Source: Acidobacteriota bacterium
Lineage (GTDB): Bacteria; Acidobacteriota; Blastocatellia; RBC074
Length of the DNA: 64,000 nt
Reading direction: 5' to 3'
Assembly: GCA_018268995.1 (NCBI GenBank)
Contig: JAFDVL010000011.1
Location: forward strand, 113,394-177,393
In this document: positions 1 to 6,724 of the stretch, piece after piece
Layout of the letters: each line of letters opens with the position of its first letter
How positions within the stretch are numbered: position 1 is the stretch's first letter
Notes under the pieces: generated by a model
Seen by the model: the letters and a program-made list of their open reading frames with translations, nothing else
The model's database searches: none
Told to the model about the DNA's origin: nothing
Position numbers and translations under genes: made by a program

Positions 1-1
1 A

Positions 2-58
2 AACAAAGTCGCCGACTACGGCAAGCCGCTCACGTTGGAAGTGCCCATGAAAGACTAA
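2..58 (+). CDS. C-terminal end of a truncated upstream gene
   Basis: An open frame enters from the left edge and stops with TAA at 56-58. Only 18 residues are visible, ending LTLEVPMKD. The YGKPLTLEVP-like ending resembles the last beta strand of secreted LolA/DUF-type lipoprotein-carrier proteins, but this is too short to name. The next gene starts 6 nt later, so the two are probably co-transcribed. Confidence 0.4.
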   Translation, partial: NKVADYGKPLTLEVPMKD

Positions 59-64
59 ATCGCC

Positions 65-391
65 ATGAACCTGAAGCAACGAATCCACCGCAACCCCTAT
101 CTTGCCATCCTGTTAGTGATCTTCCTCGGCTCGGTTGGCGGCGCGGAACTGGGCTGGGTGTATGGGCTTCTCCGACAAGCGCAGATCGTGTGGGCGTTTC
201 AACGAGAGTATCCGGGAGGGAGAATGATGTGCGGCACGGGCATCGTTGATTTGCCAGAGGTGATGGCGCTGGCAGGGGCGCTGGTGGGGCTGGTGATCGG
301 GACGGTGCTGGGAACTTGGCTCGATGCCAAATTCATTCAACCGCAAACAATGCCCAAGGCTATGAGTAAAATGACCGGGATTCTGCCATAA
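65..391 (+). CDS. Small two-helix membrane protein, copy A
   Basis: A 108-residue protein with two hydrophobic segments, about residues 13-34 (PYLAILLVIFLGSVGG) and 64-86 (ALAGALVGLVIGTVLG). Between them lies a conserved segment with MMCGTGIVDLPEV. It is a paralogue of the product of 1480-1818: the two share the N-terminal LKQRI and PYLAILLVIFLG segments, the GIVDLPEVMA core and the end TWLDAKFIQPQTM. I recognise no family. The conserved Cys-Gly-x-Gly-Ile-Val motif between the helices is the best functional clue. It starts 6 nt after the preceding stop, which suggests an operon. Confidence 0.7.
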   Translation: MNLKQRIHRNPYLAILLVIFLGSVGGAELGWVYGLLRQAQIVWAFQREYPGGRMMCGTGIVDLPEVMALAGALVGLVIGTVLGTWLDAKFIQPQTMPKAMSKMTGILP

Positions 392-415
392 GCCAAGCGC
401 AAAGAAAGGGGAGTT

Positions 416-1285
416 ATGAAACTATCGGTTTATGCTATTTTCGCCGTCCTCTTTTGGGTCTCCACCGCAGCTTTTGCACAAGACGAAGAACCGCTGAAAA
501 GGGACTGGCTCGCACAGGATGTCAAAGCCCTCCAGTTACTCGCGCGGTTACAGCCTGTGGAAGCGCATACGCTGGAAGACCTCAAATGCATTTGGGGGAA
601 AAACACTGGCGGAGAGGAAAGAGAGTTAGGCTTCGGAGCGCAAAGAGTCCGCCTCACGCAGCCCAATGGGTATACGCATTTCTACCTCGACCTGTTTATT
701 TTCCACGGGAGAATTGGTTTTTACGAACTTGGTGTGAGCGGCAGCCGGGAAAGTTGGCCACGCATCCGCACGGGTTTGATCGCGGCTTGGTGGGAAAATG
801 GCGGGGGAGAATATGAGGAGGACGACGGGCGCTTAGTGCAGCAAAGGACCTTCCCCGCCGTGTTTCAGGCGTACCAACAGGCGGTGGCCGCAGCCTTGGG
901 AGAACTGAAGCCCGTCACAGTGCCTGCTGCGCTGCGAGACAGTTATGAATACCTGCTTTCGCCGCTGGAAAATTCTTACGTCGGGAAAGGCGGTTGTGGG
1001 TATGGGGGCGAAGTCCCGGCAGGCAGAAAAGCGATGGAGGCCTTACGCAAAGCGGGGCGGATGGACCTGATTGAAAATGTGCTGCGCGGCTATAATCCCG
1101 GCGGAAGAGTCTATGCGGCGTTAGCGTTTCTGGAACAGCAAAGACGCGGGGTGTGGCTGCCCCCTGAAGTGCAAGAGACCATCCGCAAGCTGAGTGCATT
1201 AAAGATTACAATCACCACGTGTGAGGGATGTATCGTCAGTCAGCAGTGGGCCAAAGGTGTTTTTCGCACGCCCGAAAAATATTAA
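416..1285 (+). CDS. Secreted protein of unknown function
   Basis: A 289-residue protein with an N-terminal signal peptide (hydrophobic core about residues 5-20, cleavage likely after AFA). The start is supported by a strong GGGAG Shine-Dalgarno. The mature part is rich in aromatic and charged residues, has no membrane segment, and ends with a Cys pair (CEGC) near the C-terminus; an isolated GCGYGG lies in the second half. I do not recognise a family. It sits between the two copies of the small membrane protein, so the three genes look like one duplicated locus. Confidence 0.7.
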   Translation: MKLSVYAIFAVLFWVSTAAFAQDEEPLKRDWLAQDVKALQLLARLQPVEAHTLEDLKCIWGKNTGGEERELGFGAQRVRLTQPNGYTHFYLDLFIFHGRIGFYELGVSGSRESWPRIRTGLIAAWWENGGGEYEEDDGRLVQQRTFPAVFQAYQQAVAAALGELKPVTVPAALRDSYEYLLSPLENSYVGKGGCGYGGEVPAGRKAMEALRKAGRMDLIENVLRGYNPGGRVYAALAFLEQQRRGVWLPPEVQETIRKLSALKITITTCEGCIVSQQWAKGVFRTPEKY

Positions 1286-1479
1286 CCCCGGAAGTGGCTC
1301 CGCAAACCTGGGCAGAAACAAGCGGTTTGGCGGCGGCGTGGTCGCAAGCGAATTCTGTAGCGGCCTGCTTGCGATGGAATGGCTTTCACCTGAACTCAAA
1401 CGACCCATTCCAGCACCGTGTGAAGATTTTCTGTGCAATGTATCAGTGGCTGACGTGCTGCGCGGAGTGGCCAAGCGAA

Positions 1480-1818
1480 ATGAGCCTGAAGCAAAGAATA
1501 AAAAACCATCCCTACCTCGCCATCCTGCTGGTCATCTTCCTCGGCTTGGTTGGGGGCACAGAACTGGGCTGGGTGTATGGTTTCATCCAACGGTATCTAA
1601 TCGTGTGGGATTTTCAACGACAGCATCCAGGACAAATGATGATGTGCGGATATGGCATCGTTGATCTGCCGGAGGTAATGGCTATCGTGGGGGCGCTGGT
1701 AGGCCTGGTGATCGGGGTTATGCTGGGAACTTGGCTCGATGCGAAATTCATCCAACCGCAAACGATGAGCGAGCGCGTTGCACCGACGGACGCGGACAAC
1801 CAGACAAGCTGCCCATAG
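1480..1818 (+). CDS. Small two-helix membrane protein, copy B
   Basis: A 112-residue paralogue of the product of 65-391. The frame is open upstream to 1228, but similarity to copy A begins exactly at the ATG at 1480 (MSLKQRI), so I place the start there. The Shine-Dalgarno is weak (GGAG about 13 nt upstream). Both hydrophobic segments and the MMCGYGIVDLPEV loop are conserved, and the N- and C-terminal parts are almost identical between copies, so the duplication is either recent or under selection. Function unknown. Confidence 0.65.
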   Translation: MSLKQRIKNHPYLAILLVIFLGLVGGTELGWVYGFIQRYLIVWDFQRQHPGQMMMCGYGIVDLPEVMAIVGALVGLVIGVMLGTWLDAKFIQPQTMSERVAPTDADNQTSCP

Positions 1819-2042
1819 TCGGATCAGGAGACTGACATTGCTTCCATTCAGCTACTCGGCAGGAGGCGACTTAACCTCCCTACCCAACGCTACGGGAGAA
1901 TTCCTGAACCTTTTTCGCTATCGCCACTGGCAGATTCAAGTTCGGATAATTTAACGTATTGAATAGCTCCGCCGGCAGTTCGTAGATTAGGTGGAAGACG
2001 AACCAATGCGACCTGTCGCAGTCCAAGTGGCACATATCGGGA

Positions 2043-2064
2043 TAGTGTCATTATAGTGACACTA
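2043..2064. terminator. Stem-loop between convergent genes
   Basis: An 8-bp perfect inverted repeat (TAGTGTCA / TGACACTA) with a 6-nt loop lies in the 298-bp gap between convergent genes ending at 1818 (+) and 2117 (-). GGG on the left and CCCC on the right extend the stem. There is no clean U-tract on either strand, so it is a possible bidirectional terminator only. I see no gene in the rest of 1819-2116. Confidence 0.4.
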
Positions 2065-2116
2065 CCCCTTCTACCCCTTATGGCCCATTTTCCATCAAAT
2101 CGTTGTCGTTGCCCAC

Positions 2117-3190
2117 CTACGGTGACGGAGAAGGAACGGTGATCCCCACAATCGTTGTCTGTGTTTTCGGCACAGTGGACACCACAGCTTGAAACGAGAA
2201 CAAGTTAACCCGGCCAGGTGTAATGATGACCACTTGAATGGGGAAAGTGCTTGAGTGGTCGTACTTGTAAATCGCGGAAGGTTGCCTTCTGACAATATCT
2301 TTATTATTGAAATGCATCGAAATCAATGCATTCTCCGGGTCAACATTCTGCAATTCAATGGAAAGGGGTTGGCCCACGCCAAGCTGAACCTCCGGTAGCG
2401 TTTGCACGTTCACCTCTAACTTCAAACCGGACGCAAGCTTTTGAGGGGCAATTGTGGCGGCGAAGTCCAGCCCCTGGCATGAGCAAGCATCGAACTGATG
2501 CGCTTTCTCGAACGTACCTTCAAACTTTTCAACTTTGCCCTTTTCAAATGTTGGCCCTACATTGTCTCTAATGTCCTGTATTTCCTTGAGTCGGGCTTTC
2601 TTACCCTTTGGTCTTTTTCCTTTAAGTAGATTCTCGAGATAGCCCTCAAAGACCGCCGGGTCCTTAATTCCACGACGGTTTGGGTCATCGGTAGTCAGGG
2701 GGATATGAACGCCCGCTGCTGCGGCCACCTTATCAATCCAGTCGGTGCAGTTCCTTGTAAATAGGTGGAAGTCGGAAGGTGAGGTAATTTCACCCCGAAT
2801 AAAGGCTGCCGCCGCATTGTACTGCGCTGCACTAAGATGATAGCAAATCTGGTAGTCCCACGGATGGTCGGCTTGCCCCTCCGTTTTCCCCTTGGAGCTA
2901 AATGGGTTAATGCCACCAAGCGTTCCCCCTTCGGGAACATGGCCGTAAACAAGGCCGCTGTTTCCCTTTTGAGGTCCTGTGTCGGGCTGTAGAGCTACGA
3001 AGGCGTGTCCGGTGCGGAAGGTCGGATACGGACCAGTTAGCCGAATATCTGGAGAGTCTACTCGAAAACAAATCCTCCCACCTGATGAATTGGCATCAAC
3101 ATCTGTAGGCTTAATAATCGGGGTCTCTGCGACAGAATTGTCGGCCAAAAAGGACAAGAGAAGCAGGAACCATAAGCATGCGCGGGCCAT
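2117..3190 (-). CDS. Secreted protein with an NlpC/DUF4105-like NC motif, unknown function
   Basis: A 357-residue exported protein if started at the ATG at 3190, which has a GGGAG ribosome site and opens directly into a signal peptide (MARACLWFLLLLSFLA). A longer in-frame start at 3289 also has an AGGAG site but would put 33 residues in front of the signal sequence. The first half has HAFVAL, YGHVP and LFTRNCTDWID segments, which resemble papain-like or NlpC-like folds with His and Asn-Cys residues; whether it is catalytic is inference. The second half looks like a beta-rich C-terminal domain. The gene is AT-richer than its neighbours and convergent with the gene ending at 1818. Confidence 0.65.
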   Translation of the reverse strand: MARACLWFLLLLSFLADNSVAETPIIKPTDVDANSSGGRICFRVDSPDIRLTGPYPTFRTGHAFVALQPDTGPQKGNSGLVYGHVPEGGTLGGINPFSSKGKTEGQADHPWDYQICYHLSAAQYNAAAAFIRGEITSPSDFHLFTRNCTDWIDKVAAAAGVHIPLTTDDPNRRGIKDPAVFEGYLENLLKGKRPKGKKARLKEIQDIRDNVGPTFEKGKVEKFEGTFEKAHQFDACSCQGLDFAATIAPQKLASGLKLEVNVQTLPEVQLGVGQPLSIELQNVDPENALISMHFNNKDIVRRQPSAIYKYDHSSTFPIQVVIITPGRVNLFSFQAVVSTVPKTQTTIVGITVPSPSP

Positions 3191-3404
3191 CTGCTCTCCC
3201 TTACCTGTGGGTCTGGAGGGCAGGGCGGATGCGCCCCCTTGGGTTGCCGCATCCGTGGGAAGCAATAAAAGCTTGGCAAGGTTCTTCATCTTTTTTTACT
3301 CCTTTTTTTACTCCTGCGTTGTATGTGGCAGGTGTTTTACAGGTTAGGGTCGTTTCGTTTATTGCGCTCTATTGCTGCAACCCAACAAGGGGTTTGTTTG
3401 GCAA

Positions 3405-3516
3405 CTGATACTGTTGGCGAATTCAAAATCCGCAGCATTTATCGGCTTGAAGCCAACAAGGATTGCCAAATCTAAAGGCTTTAGCTGTCGCTCACTGAAT
3501 TCGCCAACAGTATCAG
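3405..3516. repeat. MITE-like element with 21-bp perfect terminal inverted repeats
   Basis: The segments 3405-3425 and 3496-3516 are exact reverse complements (starting CTGATACTGTTGG) and enclose 70 bp. The interior has two small hairpins (GGCTT-GA-AGCC and CTAAAG-G-CTTTAG) and no open frame of note. Both ends abut a CAA trinucleotide that could be a 3-bp target duplication. No second copy was seen in this window. The rest of 3290-3645 holds no gene I can support. Confidence 0.6.
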
Positions 3517-3645
3517 CAACTGAACAAAAACCAACATTTTCAGGTCCTCCACAGGGCTATGACAGGCGCTTTTTTAAGGAACCGAGTGTCTTTTCTTTCC
3601 GGCTCCATTACCTGTACCTGCGAGGGCAGGGGGTGTCTTTTGTAG

Positions 3646-4230
3646 TTACCCACTCCGTCGACTAGATTTCTTTTTTTTCGACTTTTCTTCCTGTTTTTCC
3701 TGTTTTTCCTTTTGTTTAATGTGTAGCTCTGCGGAGCCCATAGGTGTTGTTATTTTTACGTCCACTTCACATTCTTTTTCACTACTTCCCCCGTTAAGTA
3801 AAAGTAGCCCGAGGCCTCGGGTATCTAGCCCTCGGGTAGATCGCTCAGTAATTGTTCTCTCGATGAAACGGATTTTTACTGTTCCCCCCTTTTCCTCAAT
3901 CATCTTCAGTCCCTTGTTAAGTTTTTCTATGTCCTCTTTCGAGATTGAGTCGAGGAAAGTTTCTTGAGCAGGCGTCAGCGTAAATCTATTACTGATAAAG
4001 CCTTTAAGATCGCGCTTGGCTTCTGCCGCAAGTGCCTGAATATTAGCTGCATTTTTGGTTATGAAGCTATTGAGGTTTCGCTCAGTGAGTATAGGTTTGC
4101 CGGTATCTCTTGCCGCCGCGAGAGCTTCTTTCAGCCCGAACTTTAGACAGGACATCCCAATCGCAGCAGTTGTTACACCACCTTTTACAAACTCTCTTCG
4201 ATTAACTTTCTTTTCATTTTTTTCAGTCAT
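3646..4230 (-). CDS. Tat-exported protein of unknown function
   Basis: A 194-residue protein with a twin-arginine signal (NRREFVKGG followed by a short hydrophobic stretch, residues 10-35), so export in folded form is likely. The ATG is preceded by AAGGAG at 8 nt. The mature part has a helical segment with TPAQETFLDSISKEDIEKL, a GLDTRGLGLLLLNGG loop and a highly charged Lys/Glu/Gln tail ending in Lys/Ser/Arg. I recognise no family. It is transcribed away from the MITE-like element and is AT-rich. Confidence 0.65.
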   Translation of the reverse strand: MTEKNEKKVNRREFVKGGVTTAAIGMSCLKFGLKEALAAARDTGKPILTERNLNSFITKNAANIQALAAEAKRDLKGFISNRFTLTPAQETFLDSISKEDIEKLNKGLKMIEEKGGTVKIRFIERTITERSTRGLDTRGLGLLLLNGGSSEKECEVDVKITTPMGSAELHIKQKEKQEKQEEKSKKKKSSRRSG

Positions 4231-4340
4231 GGCTTTTCTCCTTTTTGGAAGGTTGTTTTCTTTTTCTTTACGTCATTTGCCTTTTCTCTAGTTACCGCGA
4301 GTGAGTGCGCCTGCTCTGAAATTTGATTACCCCGCTCCTG

Positions 4341-4595
4341 CTATAGTGAAAGCGACTTGCCGCAGATCGGCAAAACCCCTTCAGGCGTTCCCATAAAATA
4401 AATCCTGCCTGCCTCAACCCGGCGATAGATCGTGCGCGAACTGACACCCGCGATGACCGCTGCTTCTTCGACTGTGACCATCTCGACTTCGGCTTCACAA
4501 GCCGCGCACCACGCGCGCTTGCTACCGGGGCGGCGGCGGACGATTAGCACCTGCCCGGTCTCAAATGTGATCTCGGTTCGTTTTGTCTTGCGCAC
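4341..4595 (-). CDS. Small MerR/excisionase-type helix-turn-helix protein
   Basis: An 84-residue protein. Residues 41-68 (VTVEEAAVIAGVSSRTIYRRVEAGRIYF) form a classic excisionase/MerR-like helix-turn-helix, preceded by a CAAC knuckle that could bind metal. The frame begins at a GTG at 4595 with no strong ribosome site. It is divergent from the winged-helix/TPR regulator starting at 4754, so the 158-bp gap between them probably carries both promoters. Proteins of this shape are common next to stand-alone regulators in Acidobacteriota; its target is unknown. Confidence 0.65.
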   Translation of the reverse strand: MRKTKRTEITFETGQVLIVRRRPGSKRAWCAACEAEVEMVTVEEAAVIAGVSSRTIYRRVEAGRIYFMGTPEGVLPICGKSLSL

Positions 4596-4724
4596 TTTGT
4601 TTCACTTTACACCCTGGCCTATTGTCGCTGCTGTTGTGCAGTGCTACACTGCGCTTTCAGCAATCAACGCCCCGTTTCAGGTACATCATCAGCGAACTTC
4701 GGTCTTGATGTCTTCAAGAAAGCC

Positions 4725-4750
4725 CTCAAGATTTCTCAAGATTTCTCAAG
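4725..4750 (+). repeat. 10-bp tandem repeat overlapping a ribosome-binding site
   Basis: ATTTCTCAAG occurs twice in a row (4731-4750), preceded by a third partial unit ending CTCAAG at 4730. The last copy supplies the AAGG ribosome site of the gene starting at 4754. A change in copy number would move or alter the translation-initiation region. Confidence 0.5.
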
Positions 4751-4753
4751 GCA

Positions 4754-6637
4754 ATGAGAAACGAGCAGAAACAGGCTGGGTACGCCTTCGGCCCTTTCCG
4801 TTTGGATATGCGCCGTCGCCGATTACTGCGCGAGGGCGTGCTAGTGCCGCTGCAACCGAAGGACTTTGAGACGTTGCTCGTGCTCGTCCAACAGGCGGCG
4901 CAGGTGGTGGCGAAAGAGGAGTTGATCGCTTTGCTCTGGCCGGACGCGATTGTCGAAGAGGCTAATCTCAGCCAGCATATTTACGTGCTGCGCAAGGCGC
5001 TCGGCGAAGGCGCGCAGGATTATTCCTACATCGTGACCGTGCCGGGGCGCGGCTATCGCTTTACCGCGCCGGTGCGGGAATGGTCAGAAACAGAGGGGGC
5101 GCAACTCGCTCCGCAGCGAGAGGCGGAAATAAGCGCGCCGCTGCCTTCCCCGCCGCACTGGCTCGCGCGCCTGCGGACACGCCAGCGCAGGCATTGGAGA
5201 CTCCTGCTCACCGCCTTCGTTTTGCTGGGGGGAATGACAGCCCTGCTTTCCTGGTGGTATTCTCGCCCGAAGCCGAACGGGCTTGGGAAATCCGTCCACT
5301 CCATCGCTGTCCTGCCCTTCCAATCGTTGGGAACCGAGAGACAGGATGCGGTTCTCGGCGGCTTAGGCATCGCCGATGCGCTCATCAACCGGCTTGCCAA
5401 TCTCGGCCAGATCACGGTGCGGCCTACGAGCGCCATCCAAAAATACGCAGGCAATGCGACGGATCCTCTCGTCGTGGGGAAGGAACAGGAAGTAGACGCC
5501 GTGTTGGTCGGGCACACGCAGCGGGACGGAGAGCAAGTCCGCGTGACGGTGCAATTGATCGGCACACCGGAACAAGCCACGCTGTGGACGGCACAGTTCG
5601 ATGAACCGGTCACTGACCTCTTCCAAATTCAGAATGCTGTCGCGGCACAGGTAGCCCAAACGCTGATCTTCAGCCTGACGGGGGAAGAAGCTCCGAAACT
5701 GGCTAAGCGTGACCCCATTTCTTCTGAGGCGTACCAGGCCTACATTCAAGGCCGCAGGTACTGGAATCAGCGTACGGTGTTGGGCTTTCAAAAAGCGCAG
5801 GAAAGTTTTACGCGGGCTATCCAGTTGGAACCGAACTATGCGTCGGCTTACGCCGGATTGGCGGACGTTTATATTGCTTATGGCGTCGCGACAGAGGCCA
5901 AAGCAGCGGCGCTCAAGGCGCTGGCTCTGGACGACAACCTCGCAGAAGCCCATGCCTCGCTCGCCATGGTGCGTTTTTGGTATGAGTGGGATTGGAATGG
6001 GGCCGGGCCTGAATTTAAGCGGGCGATGGAGATTCAACCTGGGTATGCCACCGCACGTCAATGGTATGCGTACTTTGCTGCGGTCTGCGGCTTGCCTGAT
6101 CTCGCCATTTACAATATCAAATTGGCACAGAACATAGACCCCGCTTCGCTCATCATCAATGCTGATGTGGGCGAAATCCTTTTTTACCTGCGCCGCTATG
6201 ATGACGCCCTTGCCCATCTGCAACGAGTCGTGGCGCAGTCTCCGAATTTCGCCCGCGCGCGTCGGCATTTAGGGCGCGTGTATGAGCAGAAAGGGATGTA
6301 TGCAGAGGCGCTCACCGAATTTCAAAAATTCCAGGCACTGGAAAATGTGGCGGGCATCCCGGAAGATTTCGGGTCGGTCTATGCACGGATGGGAAAGCAA
6401 GACGAAGCGCAGAAGATCATCTCTTCGCCGGAAATCAGCATGCACCTGAGCCTCTATGGGAGAGCCATGATTTATAGCAGTCTGGGAGACAAAGAGCAGG
6501 TCATCTTCTGGTTGGAGAAAGGCTATCAGGAACATGCCCCCAACCTCTTTTTGATCGGCATCGAGCCACGATTCGACCCGTTGCGTTCCGACCCCAAATT
6601 CCTGGCCTTGCTGCAACGGCTGCAGCTTCCCCATTAA
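4754..6637 (+). CDS. CadC-like winged-helix membrane regulator with TolB-like and TPR domains
   Basis: A 627-residue protein. Residues about 10-105 are an OmpR/CadC-type winged helix (FGPFRLD, LQPKDFETLLVLV, LWPD, LSQHIYVLRKALGE and the wing PGRGYRF). One membrane helix follows at about 150-168 (WRLLLTAFVLLGGMTALLSWW). The periplasmic part starts with a TolB/FlgO-like segment (SIAVLPFQSL, ~180-290) and continues with at least five TPR-like repeats to the end. This layout is typical of Acidobacteriota membrane-bound transcription factors that carry an external signal to DNA without a phosphorelay. The start is the ATG after AAGG. It is convergent with the ADOP permease at 6725-9166; such regulators are often near ADOP genes. 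Confidence 0.85.
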   Translation: MRNEQKQAGYAFGPFRLDMRRRRLLREGVLVPLQPKDFETLLVLVQQAAQVVAKEELIALLWPDAIVEEANLSQHIYVLRKALGEGAQDYSYIVTVPGRGYRFTAPVREWSETEGAQLAPQREAEISAPLPSPPHWLARLRTRQRRHWRLLLTAFVLLGGMTALLSWWYSRPKPNGLGKSVHSIAVLPFQSLGTERQDAVLGGLGIADALINRLANLGQITVRPTSAIQKYAGNATDPLVVGKEQEVDAVLVGHTQRDGEQVRVTVQLIGTPEQATLWTAQFDEPVTDLFQIQNAVAAQVAQTLIFSLTGEEAPKLAKRDPISSEAYQAYIQGRRYWNQRTVLGFQKAQESFTRAIQLEPNYASAYAGLADVYIAYGVATEAKAAALKALALDDNLAEAHASLAMVRFWYEWDWNGAGPEFKRAMEIQPGYATARQWYAYFAAVCGLPDLAIYNIKLAQNIDPASLIINADVGEILFYLRRYDDALAHLQRVVAQSPNFARARRHLGRVYEQKGMYAEALTEFQKFQALENVAGIPEDFGSVYARMGKQDEAQKIISSPEISMHLSLYGRAMIYSSLGDKEQVIFWLEKGYQEHAPNLFLIGIEPRFDPLRSDPKFLALLQRLQLPH

Positions 6638-6724
6638 CCACCGCAATTGCGCTCCATAGAATTCCATCAATCAGTTGGCTCGTGGTTCTTTTTCGGCTGG
6701 AGAAATGAAGATGGGCAGGGAGCG

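Noticed and set aside
1228..1479. 84-residue N-terminal extension of membrane protein copy B
   Set aside because: Similarity to copy A begins at 1480 and the extension is unlike copy A and Cys/Trp-rich without pattern.
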